From: Paracrocinitomix mangrovi
GTDB taxonomy: Bacteria > Bacteroidota > Bacteroidia > Flavobacteriales_D > Crocinitomicaceae
Assembly: GCF_019740355.2 (NCBI RefSeq)
Contig: NZ_CP091819.1
Span: 3,968,001-4,032,000, forward strand
DNA length: 64,000 nucleotides
Direction of reading: 5' to 3'
Shown here: positions 55,301 through 63,121 of the stretch, in pieces
Layout of the letters: each line of letters begins with the position of its first letter
Numbering within the stretch: the stretch's first letter is position 1
Notes under the pieces: model-generated
Databases searched by the model: none
What the model saw: the letters and a program-made list of their open reading frames with translations, nothing else
Told to the model about the DNA's origin: nothing
Translations under genes and position numbers: made by a program

Positions 55301-56190
55301 CTAAAAAAGCAAAAGAAGAGATTGAAGTTAAGATGGGGGCTGATTATTATTTGTTTTATGCAGTGAACATTATAGACCATCAATATGTTAACCTCTACGG
55401 TACAAACATTACGAGCTTAGAAGAATCAAAAGCTGCTCATTTACAGTTGAGTATGAATCTTGAGAAATTGGTGGAAGAAAGGACAAGAGAATTGGAATCA
55501 ACTGTTCAAGAATTGAACAGCGAAATTGCCTCAAAAATGGAGGTTCAAACAAAACTTCAAAAATCAGTTAATGAAAAAGAGGTTCTGTTGAACGAAATAA
55601 CCCATAGGGTTAAAAATAACTTACAAGTTATTGCCAGTTTATTAAGCCTTCAGAAAAATAACATTGATAATGTGGAGTCACTTGAATTATTGTCAGAAAC
55701 AGGACATAGAATTAAATCAATGGCATTAATTCATGAAACGCTTTATCGTTCAAGTGATTTTAGTAAAATTAATTTCCAGGCTTATCTGGATTCTTTGATC
55801 AGGTATGTCATGAATTCATTTGATACTAGGCATATCAAAATTGATGCAGATGTTGATGCTGTTGATTTGACAATTGATACGGCTACTAGTTGTGGGATGA
55901 TTGTAATGGAAGTAATAACCAACTCCATTAAATATGCTTTTCCGGAAAAGGAAATGGGGTATATCAGAATTTCATTGAGAGATGAAGGAGATAATTACTT
56001 CCTTATGAAAATTGCGGATAATGGTAGAGGAATAAAAAGTGATTTCAACTATGAAGAATCTGACACCTTGGGGATGCAATTAATTTTTGGTTTGGCCGAA
56101 CAATTAAATGGAAAAGCTAAGTTGACAAACGATAATGGACTAATTACAGAAATTCAATTCCAGGATACTAAACGTCACAAGTATGAGTGA
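52363..56190 (+). CDS. Multi-PAS/GAF sensor histidine kinase with degenerate N-terminal receiver
   Basis: The 1275-residue protein has no membrane helix and is presumably cytosolic. Its order is: a receiver-like domain (1-125) in which the phospho-acceptor is E54 in place of Asp; PAS (about 140-250); PAS (255-375); GAF (390-545) containing a cysteine-rich CGIIGKGSCVCHK and VCC; PAS (555-665); PAS (670-790); PAS (795-920); a short PAS-like segment (925-1020); coiled coil; then a HisKA_2-type dimerisation domain with H1081 in EITHRVKNNLQ and a HATPase domain (VITNSIKYAF, IADNGRGI, LGMQLIFGL). It heads a three-gene signalling unit, overlapping the next gene by 8 bases. Ligands are unknown; the Cys cluster may bind metal or an Fe-S centre. 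Confidence 0.88.
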   Translation: MEKTLYILKDDKVSGKELSKFLKNRGFKVVTNSFDSQGLTDHITQEKPDLLLIEINLENRDQSIALIERLNKKIELSILIQTADFNLLDTSKLFKNNVYGVVSNDASEEELCVNISIAIERHEEVWHNKFDKYFLNEAQRLANIGHWKLEIQSNRLTWSDETYRIFGKEIGNEIATYEAFLDIIHPDDREKVNEAYSNSLVTKLPYEIEHRIVVNGEIKYVVEKCETFYNDDQAVLSIGTVQDITQRKNVELELIRGKNSFSEIFQNSSDEIYLVDSKTLEILEANYAAAEKLGYSPNELIGKKVFEIANPEIEFDLLVKQLRDLQLGELYEGEGSHENKTGLKYPVKVKIKKIWIESVEVLLVTAEDISVEKALKKRKQIEFKTHEIINRLLSITVVSKSIDQFLAHALDVLLELPFLGDLEKGIIFLKDENGNLKQRVSRNVEEEKIKTCGIIGKGSCVCHKVLETQKSQFVCCDVNEHEFPDYTDLDIVNYNVAITHHEELLGSLCLYSNIKTDGRENMELLNTIGKSVGLILVRFRDHNKVQQSESRFRELTETLDEVFWLADWETKKEIYISPSHKKLYEQDIELLMEDNNAWEKRIHPDDLERVRKEYWNNVISGKYDVEFRIVMDDGRIKWVHERAYPIYENGEVVRIAGYVSNITDKKAMEFDLKESEEKYRTYVENSADVISISDEQFNLIFNSPNNEYVFGYGAEEHIGGNVSSLVNVDDKETLTEAFKWLKNNKGELITVEYRFKHKNGEWIWIESTIKYVEKNYTGTPYFIVSSRDITTRKTIAEDLIKSEKRYRTLYNNNAAGLYRIDVNGKVLECNNTFVQQMGFEKKSQLINKNIFDIVDCDIDIIAELEANKGELNSKETMMRLLDGREIRLLQNIKLIKDENGNNICFEGSTIDTTTLMEAEKAKKLIEVIPAENPNPVLRVDYNMKILFTNESADVLGRRIVEDGHLNSRRLVKFLKEFIPSKKAKEEIEVKMGADYYLFYAVNIIDHQYVNLYGTNITSLEESKAAHLQLSMNLEKLVEERTRELESTVQELNSEIASKMEVQTKLQKSVNEKEVLLNEITHRVKNNLQVIASLLSLQKNNIDNVESLELLSETGHRIKSMALIHETLYRSSDFSKINFQAYLDSLIRYVMNSFDTRHIKIDADVDAVDLTIDTATSCGMIVMEVITNSIKYAFPEKEMGYIRISLRDEGDNYFLMKIADNGRGIKSDFNYEESDTLGMQLIFGLAEQLNGKAKLTNDNGLITEIQFQDTKRHKYE

Positions 56191-57661
56191 GGTAAAGAAG
56201 ATATTTATAACAGAGGATGAATTTATTGTATCTAAGAATTTGGAATCTAAACTTAAAACTTTAGGTTACGAAGTAACTGGTACCTCTCCATCCGGAGAAG
56301 AAGCTATTCAAAAAATCCGTAAAAATCCACCTGACATTGTTTTGATGGATATAATGTTGGCCGGAGAAATGGATGGGATTGAAACAGCCAAAATGATTAG
56401 AAGCGAATTTGATATTCCGGTTATTTTCTTAACAGCTTACAGCTCAGAAGAAATTTATCGCAGGGCAGCTTTGGCAGAACCCTATGCTTATATAATCAAA
56501 CCTTACGAAGAACGTGAACTTGAAATAAACATTGCAATTGCTTTATACAAAAGTAATATTGAAAGAGAATATGCTAGAAAGCAAATTGAGCTGGAAGAGC
56601 TGAATGACAATTTAGATCGTTTAGTTGAAGAAAGAACACAAAAACTATTAAAAGAAATAAGAGAAAGAAAAGAGGCACAAGAACTTCAACAAAGATTTTT
56701 CAACGTAATAGAACAGTCAAGTGATCATGTGATGATTACTAATGAAAATGGAGTAATTGAGTATGCTAATCCTGCCATGTGCGCTTACACTTTGTATGAT
56801 AAAAATGAAGTAATTGGTCAAAAACCAAGCATTTTTAAATCTAATATGTATGATGATTCATACTATACACAGCTGTGGTCAACTATTACTAAAGGAAGAG
56901 CATTTTCTGATGAGTTTGTCAATAAAAAGAAAAATGGTGACCTATACACCGTTGCTCAAGTGATATTACCCCTGAAAAATCTTGAAGGAAGAATTACTCA
57001 TTTTGCTTCCGTTTCTAGAGATTTCACGGAGAAAAAGAAGTTTGAAAAAAAATTGATGGATGTCCAGGAAGATGAAAGAGCAAGAATCTCCAGAGAATTA
57101 CATGACGGTATTGGGCAATCGGTAGCAGCTATTAAATTGGGTATAAATAGAATTGTAGAGAAGTATAAAATTCCTGAAAACGAATTTTCTGAAACAATGA
57201 ATTTGATAGAATCTCTAACTGCATCAGTTAGGGAGATTTCTTATGATTTAATGCCAAGTGTTTTAAGAGATTATGGCTTGATTGCTGCCACAAGTAAGGT
57301 GATTCAGCAAATTGAGAAAAATACACATATAGACATATTTTTTAGACATGATGAAGAGAAAAGACTTCCGCAAGACATGGAACTTTCACTCTTTAGAATT
57401 ATTCAAGAAGCGCTTAATAATTCAATAAAATATTCGGGAGCTTCAAAAATACAACTGTCTTTAGCGTGTATGGATGAAAAGGTTTTACTGGATGTAATTG
57501 ATAATGGACACGGCTTTGATTACAAGAATGTAATGGAAGTAAGTGGGCAAGGTATCAGAAATATGAAACACAGAGCTCATTTGATGAATGGTGTTTTTCA
57601 ATTGCAATCGAGTGAAGACGGTACGGAAATAAATGTTAGAATTCCTTTTAAGAAATGTTAG
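56183..57661 (+). CDS. Hybrid receiver-PAS-histidine kinase (HisKA_3/NarX type)
   Basis: A complete N-terminal receiver domain (ITEDEF, D56 in VLMDIML, FLTAYS, IIKPYEE) is followed by a coiled coil, one PAS domain (about 170-285, with VITNENGVIEYANPAMC), and a HisKA_3 domain with H307 in RISRELHDGIGQS. The HATPase part has IIQEALNNSIKYSGA and VIDNGHGFD. This kinase class pairs with NarL/LuxR regulators, and the next gene encodes exactly that. The receiver could take phosphate from the upstream HisKA_2 kinase, giving a relay. It is soluble and 492 residues long. Confidence 0.9.
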   Translation: MSEVKKIFITEDEFIVSKNLESKLKTLGYEVTGTSPSGEEAIQKIRKNPPDIVLMDIMLAGEMDGIETAKMIRSEFDIPVIFLTAYSSEEIYRRAALAEPYAYIIKPYEERELEINIAIALYKSNIEREYARKQIELEELNDNLDRLVEERTQKLLKEIRERKEAQELQQRFFNVIEQSSDHVMITNENGVIEYANPAMCAYTLYDKNEVIGQKPSIFKSNMYDDSYYTQLWSTITKGRAFSDEFVNKKKNGDLYTVAQVILPLKNLEGRITHFASVSRDFTEKKKFEKKLMDVQEDERARISRELHDGIGQSVAAIKLGINRIVEKYKIPENEFSETMNLIESLTASVREISYDLMPSVLRDYGLIAATSKVIQQIEKNTHIDIFFRHDEEKRLPQDMELSLFRIIQEALNNSIKYSGASKIQLSLACMDEKVLLDVIDNGHGFDYKNVMEVSGQGIRNMKHRAHLMNGVFQLQSSEDGTEINVRIPFKKC

Positions 57662-57662
57662 T

Positions 57663-58319
57663 ATGATAAAAGTTATGTTGGTGGATGATCACCAGGTGGT
57701 GAGAAATGGACTTAAGGCCCTTATTGAGAAGGATAATGAAATAATTGTCTCAAGTGAAGCAGAAAGTGGTGAGGAAGCCTTGGAGAAAGTGAAATTTTCT
57801 GAAGAGTTGGATTTGATTATTACTGATATGTCTATGCCAGGGATGTCAGGGATAGAGCTTACAAAGCGACTCAAGGAATCTTATGCAAATTTAGGCGTTT
57901 TAATATTGTCAATGCATGAAGATGAAGAGTACATTATGGATGCGCTCAATGCAGGTGCAATGGGATATCTAACTAAAGATGCTCCTACTGATGAAATTTA
58001 CAGTGCCATTACAAGTATTTCCAAAGGGAAAATGCATTATTCAAGTTCATTGACAGATATACTGGCACGCCAAATTATTCGTAAAAACAAACGTGAAGAT
58101 GTATTAGAATCTAAGAATATTACGGAGAGAGAAATGGAAGTGTTGCAGCTCATCATAAAAGGATTGAGTAATAAAGAGATTGCAGAAGAGCTTATTGTGA
58201 GTAAAAGAACAGTAGATAATCATAGATTTAACTTGATGAGAAAAATGGGAGCCAAAAATACAGCAGATATTGTTAGGATTGCCTACGAAAATCAACTTGT
58301 TCTAAATGATAAGGATTAA
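57663..58319 (+). CDS. LuxR/NarL-family response regulator
   Basis: The start is the ATG at 57663 (MIKVMLVDDHQ), one base after the upstream stop, giving 218 residues. The receiver domain has D55 in IITDMSMPGM and YLTKDA with the conserved lysine. The C-terminal LuxR-type helix-turn-helix (ITEREMEVLQLIIKG, SNKEIAEEL, SKRTVDNHRFNLMRKMG) binds DNA. It is the likely output of the two kinases upstream; its targets are not visible here. Confidence 0.94.
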   Translation: MIKVMLVDDHQVVRNGLKALIEKDNEIIVSSEAESGEEALEKVKFSEELDLIITDMSMPGMSGIELTKRLKESYANLGVLILSMHEDEEYIMDALNAGAMGYLTKDAPTDEIYSAITSISKGKMHYSSSLTDILARQIIRKNKREDVLESKNITEREMEVLQLIIKGLSNKEIAEELIVSKRTVDNHRFNLMRKMGAKNTADIVRIAYENQLVLNDKD

Positions 58320-58344
58320 CAATTTGATAGTATTTCTTAAGTAG

Positions 58345-58376
58345 AAAAGTGCGTCATTATGGCGCACTTTTTTTGT
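58345..58376 (+). terminator. Rho-independent terminator after the kinase operon
   Basis: AAAGTGCG pairs with CGCACTTT around a 9-base loop and is followed by a run of T. It separates the signalling operon from the ParA/chemotaxis cluster. Confidence 0.85.
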
Positions 58377-58489
58377 ATGTAGGTATTTGTACTTATATGT
58401 GTGCCATTCAGTACTCATGTAAATTGAGATTTTAAGCCAGTATTTAATTCAGTTACAACTTACTAGGTTTACAATTCACATTGGGAAGC

Positions 58490-59242
58490 GTGATAATATC
58501 TGTAGGTAATAGAAAAGGTGGTACCGGAAAAACTACCACTGTTGTGAATCTTGGTAGGGCATTGTCCTTAAAAGGCAAAAATGTGCTATTAGTTGATCTT
58601 GATCCTCAAGCAAATCTTAGTTATAGCTATGGAATTAGTACTGAGGGCTGTGTGCTAGGTGAAGTTCTTCTGGATAAACATATAGATTCAGGCTCTATAT
58701 TTTATAAGGATGGACTCGATCTGATACCTAGTAACACAGACCTCCAGGAGTATGAAGCTGAATTGATCAGGTCTAATGCACCTAAAACTGCATTGAAAGA
58801 GGCTTTAGAAGATGTAAAAGATCAATACGATTTTATCCTTATAGATTGCCCTCCAACTGCCTCACATTTAACTGTGAATGCACTTATGGCATCTGATGCA
58901 GTATTAATACCAATGTTGATGGAAAACCTTAGCCTGGTAGGTTTTGAACAAATGATTGATTTAGTCTTTGACATTAAAACTAAATATCATTCTGAGCTAT
59001 TTATTCTTGGTGTGGTAGGCGTTTTGGTTGATGAAAGAAGACACTTAACTACACAAATTTTAGAAGCCTTAAGAAGTAATTATGGAGTAGATGTATTCAA
59101 CAATTATGTCAGACAAAATGTAAAGGCAGCAGAAGCTCCGGCTAGTGGACAATCAGTAATTGATTATGCACCAACATCTAATAGTGCTAAAGATTACATA
59201 GCAATTGCAAATGAATTACTAAAAATATTGAATCAGAGCTGA
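58490..59242 (+). CDS. ParA/MinD-family ATPase of the chemotaxis cluster
   Basis: I take the GTG at 58490 (MIISVGNRKGG), giving 250 residues; a TTG at 58481 in the same frame is the alternative and there is no ATG. It has the deviant Walker A KGGTGKTT, VDLDPQANLS (A') and FILIDCPPTA (Walker B), so it is a ParA-type ATPase that can dimerise on nucleotide and bind DNA non-specifically. No parB follows. It sits at the head of a chemotaxis gene set, which recalls ParC-like ATPases that position chemotaxis arrays. That role is inference from location. Confidence 0.85.
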   Translation: MIISVGNRKGGTGKTTTVVNLGRALSLKGKNVLLVDLDPQANLSYSYGISTEGCVLGEVLLDKHIDSGSIFYKDGLDLIPSNTDLQEYEAELIRSNAPKTALKEALEDVKDQYDFILIDCPPTASHLTVNALMASDAVLIPMLMENLSLVGFEQMIDLVFDIKTKYHSELFILGVVGVLVDERRHLTTQILEALRSNYGVDVFNNYVRQNVKAAEAPASGQSVIDYAPTSNSAKDYIAIANELLKILNQS

Positions 59243-59267
59243 TTGAACGCTTATAAAAATAGCAACT

Positions 59268-59420
59268 ATGGAAACACAAGTTAAGCAAAGTACAGACATA
59301 AAATCTCTATCCAAACTAAAGGTGTGGATTAAGAGAATTGGAGTAGTAGGATTCATTTTTTTCTTAGTTAAAGGATTGGTCTGGCTGGCCATTTTTCTAG
59401 GAGTTGGAAGGTTGTTCTAA
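59268..59420 (+). CDS. Small single-pass membrane protein (50 residues)
   Basis: This short ORF lies between the ParA gene and the globin receptor, 25 and 18 bases from its neighbours. It translates as a charged N-terminal 28 residues (METQVKQSTDIKSLSK and a basic VWIKRI), then one hydrophobic helix (VVGFIFFLVKGLVWLAIFLGVG) broken by a lysine, and ends LF. It could be a membrane anchor or accessory for the cluster. I recognise no family, and expression is inferred only from spacing and composition. Confidence 0.6.
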   Translation: METQVKQSTDIKSLSKLKVWIKRIGVVGFIFFLVKGLVWLAIFLGVGRLF

Positions 59421-59438
59421 AAACAAAAAAAAATTAAG

Positions 59439-62174
59439 ATGGCACCAAAAACAAAAAAATCACTTTTTGAAAGAATTGGCGGAAAAGAAGCTTTAAACGC
59501 AGCTGTAGATATTTTCTACGACAAAATTATGGCTGATGAAAGCATCAATCATTTTTTTGAAGGGGTAGATATACAAAAACAAAAAAATAAACAAAGGGCC
59601 TTTTTAGCTTTTGCGTTCGGAGGCCCAGTAAAATACACAGGAAAAGACATGAATTCCGCTCATCATAGACCTCAGTCTATGGGAATGAATGAAGACCATT
59701 TTAATGCAGTAGCAGGACATCTGGTTGAAACGCTAAAAGAACTTGATGTTGATCAAAAATTGATTGATGAGGTAGTGGAAGTAGCGCTAAGTGTAAAAGA
59801 TGATGTTTTAGGAAGTAATAAAAATAATGAAGAAAAAGAAAGACCAATGGGAACTAATGATAATCAACCTAAAGTAATAAAAACAGGTAACGGAACTAAT
59901 GCAGACTCTGGAAACCTTTATAAAAACTTGCTTCAATACGCAGCAGATGCAGTTGTTACAATTGATGAAACACGAAGTGTGATATTTTGGAATCAAGCAG
60001 CTGAAAAAATCTGGGGATATACTGCTTCAGAAACAATTGGAAAAAACATCAAGAATTTTGTTCCAACAGAACATCAAGCAAATCATGACAATTATGTGGA
60101 TGATAACATTAGAACAGGTGTTGACAAAATAGTAGGTACGGGTAGAGAAGTTGAAGTTGAAAGAAAAGACGGTTCTCGTGTACCGGTAATGTTGACCATG
60201 ACAAAGTTTGCCGAAGGAGATAAAACTTACTTCATGGCCACTGTAAAAGATATTTCTGATCAAAAGAAAATGCGTGAAGAAGCAGCTCAGGCAGCTGAGG
60301 AATTACAGGCACAAGAAGAAGAATTGAGACAGAATATGGAAGAGCTTGAGGCTACGCAAGAAGCCATTGAAGCAGAGAAGAAGATTATGGAGAGTACTCT
60401 GGCTCAAGCTTTAGATTCAATCATTACAATAGATAACGATCACAATATTATTTTCTTCAATGATGCTGCTGTCAGAATGTTTGGCTATAACAAGGAAGAA
60501 GTAATGGGCCAAAATGTGAAGATGATTGTTCCAATGGAACATAGAGGCCCGCATGACGATTATATCAATAGAAATAAAACTACGGGAGAAGATAGAGTGG
60601 TTGGTAAATCAAGAGATTTAGAAGCTACTAAAAAGGACGGATCTAAGTTCTGGATCAATCTTTCTTTAAGTAAAGTTAAAACAGATGATGGTACACAGTA
60701 CACTGCATTTATTAAGGATATAACTGAAGAAAGAGCATCTAAGGTTAAGGCAAACAGCTTACAAGCTGCAGTGGATACCGGTTGGGCATGTATTGAATTT
60801 CATCCTGATGGAACTATTATTGAAGCCAATCAAAATTTTGTAAATGCGCTTGGTTATAATTCGCCAAAAGATTTGGCCGGGAATCATCACAGAATGTTTT
60901 GTGAAGCTGAGTATAGTGGAAGCTCAGATTATGTTACTTTCTGGAATGAATTAGCAAATGGAGTGGTTCAGTCTGGTGAATTTAAGCGTATCCGTAAGGA
61001 CGGTTCAGAAATTTGGATTAATGCATCATACACACCTGTTAAAGATGAAAATGGAAATGTATTCAAGGTTATAAAAATTGCAAATGATATTACCAATGTA
61101 AAACAACCTATTCTTGAAGTAAGTAAGTTGTTGGAATCATTGGCACAAGGGGATCTTTCTCAGGAATATAAAGCTCAAAATGCAGAGCAATATGTTGAAG
61201 AAATGGGACAATCTTTAAACGTTGCTATTAGAAGCTTTAATGATATTCTTTCTTCAATTAATGAGATCACAAATTTACTTGGTTCTTCTTCAGAGGAGTT
61301 GTTAACCAAAGCTGATCAAATGCAAAGTACTACACAGGAAGTTGCGTCTGCAATTCAGCAAATGGCTGAAGGAGCACATCAACAAGCATCTCAAACTGAT
61401 GAAGCTTCTAAACTAGTTGAAGGAGTAATGAGAACTTCAACAGACATGGGTGTGAAAGCCGATATGATTAATAAAGCAGCTGAAAATGGTCAGAAATCAT
61501 CAAAAGACGGACTTGCAACAGTACAAAAAGTTGTTGAAAATATGCTTGAAATACAAGGTTCGGCAGACACAACTTCAGAATCTATCAATGTTTTAAATCA
61601 GAGATCAGAAGAGATTGCTTTAACACTGAATGTAATTACTGACATTGCTGCTCAAACTAACTTGTTGGCTTTGAACGCAGCTATCGAGGCGGCAAGAGCC
61701 GGTGAAGCTGGAAGAGGTTTTGCTGTAGTTGCTGAAGAAATTAGAAAATTGGCTGAGGATTCAAGAAATTCAGCTGTAGAAATTCAAAAAGTTATTTCAG
61801 CCGTTCAAAAAGACATTACTCAGGCTAGCAAAGCTATTGATACAATGGGTAACAGTGTTAAAAATGGAAACCAAGCTTCACGTGAGGCTGAAGAAGTTTT
61901 TAGCATCATTGAAAAATCTACGGCAGAAACATTAGCGCTTTCTGAAGAAATTCAGCAAGCTACAGTTACTCAAAAAGAGTCAATAAATAGCACAGTAAAG
62001 AATATTGAACAGATTGTAGTGGTGAGTGAAGAAACTGCAGCTGGTTCTGAACAAGTAGCTACCTCTTCAAGAGAACTTTCTCAAGGAATGGAAGAAGTTA
62101 CTGCAACAAGTCAGCAACTATCTGAAGTGGCAAATCAACTTCAAGATGGCGTTTCGAAATTTAACTTAAAATAA
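59439..62174 (+). CDS. Truncated-haemoglobin/PAS methyl-accepting chemotaxis protein
   Basis: This 911-residue soluble receptor has no membrane helix. Residues 8-125 are a group I truncated haemoglobin: FERIGG, FY at 26-27 (B9/B10), [18 protein letters not shown] with Q52, AHH at 74-76 (proximal histidine region) and [13 protein letters not shown]. Three PAS domains follow at about 165-275, 325-430 and 440-555, the first two separated by a Glu/Ala coiled coil. The C-terminus is an MCP signalling domain with the highly conserved hairpin tip [20 protein letters not shown] near 737-756 and [16 protein letters not shown]. Haem would let it sense O2, NO or CO; PAS domains may add flavin or other sensing. 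CheW, CheY and CheB follow directly, so it probably feeds that pathway. Confidence 0.9.
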   Translation: MAPKTKKSLFERIGGKEALNAAVDIFYDKIMADESINHFFEGVDIQKQKNKQRAFLAFAFGGPVKYTGKDMNSAHHRPQSMGMNEDHFNAVAGHLVETLKELDVDQKLIDEVVEVALSVKDDVLGSNKNNEEKERPMGTNDNQPKVIKTGNGTNADSGNLYKNLLQYAADAVVTIDETRSVIFWNQAAEKIWGYTASETIGKNIKNFVPTEHQANHDNYVDDNIRTGVDKIVGTGREVEVERKDGSRVPVMLTMTKFAEGDKTYFMATVKDISDQKKMREEAAQAAEELQAQEEELRQNMEELEATQEAIEAEKKIMESTLAQALDSIITIDNDHNIIFFNDAAVRMFGYNKEEVMGQNVKMIVPMEHRGPHDDYINRNKTTGEDRVVGKSRDLEATKKDGSKFWINLSLSKVKTDDGTQYTAFIKDITEERASKVKANSLQAAVDTGWACIEFHPDGTIIEANQNFVNALGYNSPKDLAGNHHRMFCEAEYSGSSDYVTFWNELANGVVQSGEFKRIRKDGSEIWINASYTPVKDENGNVFKVIKIANDITNVKQPILEVSKLLESLAQGDLSQEYKAQNAEQYVEEMGQSLNVAIRSFNDILSSINEITNLLGSSSEELLTKADQMQSTTQEVASAIQQMAEGAHQQASQTDEASKLVEGVMRTSTDMGVKADMINKAAENGQKSSKDGLATVQKVVENMLEIQGSADTTSESINVLNQRSEEIALTLNVITDIAAQTNLLALNAAIEAARAGEAGRGFAVVAEEIRKLAEDSRNSAVEIQKVISAVQKDITQASKAIDTMGNSVKNGNQASREAEEVFSIIEKSTAETLALSEEIQQATVTQKESINSTVKNIEQIVVVSEETAAGSEQVATSSRELSQGMEEVTATSQQLSEVANQLQDGVSKFNLK

Positions 62175-62195
62175 TAACCTAAAACTCACTCGATT

Positions 62196-62735
62196 ATGAC
62201 ATCAGAAAAAAAAGAGTTAACGGTTGAAGAAGTTAGAAAACAAGCTGCTCTTGAAAAAAAGCAAGAGGAGGTTGGTACCCTTGTGCAATTGATCATTTTC
62301 AAATTGGGAGAAGAAGAATATGCCCTGAATATTGATCAAATCAAAGAGGTGGTATTGACACCTGGGATAGCTAAAATTCCGCAAACACCTGATTACATCA
62401 AAGGTGTTGCTAATATCAGAGGTAACGTAATTGCCATTGTGGATCTTGAAAGAAAATTCAATTTAAGTGATACTGCAAAATTAGAGGAAAAAGGAAACTA
62501 TACCCTAGTTGTAGAATCCGATTCATTTAAGATTGGAATTCTGGTAAAGGAGGTGCCTAACACTTTAACAGTTGCTGAAAAGGATATCGATAATTCTACC
62601 ACAGTTTTACAGTATTCAAACCTAGATCAAGATTGTATTAGAGGTATTGTGAAATCTGGAGAAAGAATGATCATCATGGTTGATATGATCAAAATGATGG
62701 AAGCTGAAGATTTAAATAAACTAACTAAGAAATAG
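62196..62735 (+). CDS. cheW: Chemotaxis coupling protein CheW
   Basis: This 179-residue protein has a charged helical N-terminus (about 30 residues beyond the standard start) and the CheW SH3-like fold: LIIFKLGEEEYALNIDQIKEVV, YIKGVANIRGNVIAIVDLERKF and GRMIIMVDM-like SGERMIIMVDM. It links receptors to the CheA kinase in arrays. It starts 21 bases after the receptor gene. Confidence 0.93.
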   Translation: MTSEKKELTVEEVRKQAALEKKQEEVGTLVQLIIFKLGEEEYALNIDQIKEVVLTPGIAKIPQTPDYIKGVANIRGNVIAIVDLERKFNLSDTAKLEEKGNYTLVVESDSFKIGILVKEVPNTLTVAEKDIDNSTTVLQYSNLDQDCIRGIVKSGERMIIMVDMIKMMEAEDLNKLTKK

Positions 62736-62742
62736 AACCTAT

Positions 62743-63108
62743 ATGAAAAAGACAGTTTTAATAGTTGATGATTCAATGTACATGCGAACATTGATTAAAG
62801 ATGCTTTAGAAGAAGCAGGTTATGAAGTGCTTGGAGAAGCTGCTAATGGTGAGTCGGCAATTGACCAAGCTATGGAGCTTAACCCTGATCTAATTACATT
62901 GGATAATATCCTTCCGGATATGATTGGGATTGATATCCTAAAAGTAATCAAAGGAGAAGAGGCGTTAAAGTCTAAAGTTATAATGATATCTGCTGTAGGA
63001 CAAGAATCTGTAGTGCAGGAAGGAATGTCAATTGGAGCGGAAGATTATATCGTTAAGCCTTTTACATCCGAGCAATTAATAGAGTCAGTTAGTAAAATTT
63101 TTGGATAG
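62743..63108 (+). CDS. cheY: Single-domain response regulator (CheY-like)
   Basis: The 121-residue receiver has the acidic pair VDDS, the phospho-acceptor D54 in LITLDNILPDM, a Ser switch in MISAVG and K in YIVKPF. There is no output domain, so it works by protein-protein contact as CheY does. It is 7 bases after cheW. The target is not known, as no flagellar or gliding gene is in view. Confidence 0.92.
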   Translation: MKKTVLIVDDSMYMRTLIKDALEEAGYEVLGEAANGESAIDQAMELNPDLITLDNILPDMIGIDILKVIKGEEALKSKVIMISAVGQESVVQEGMSIGAEDYIVKPFTSEQLIESVSKIFG

Positions 63109-63121
63109 ACGGAACTAATAC

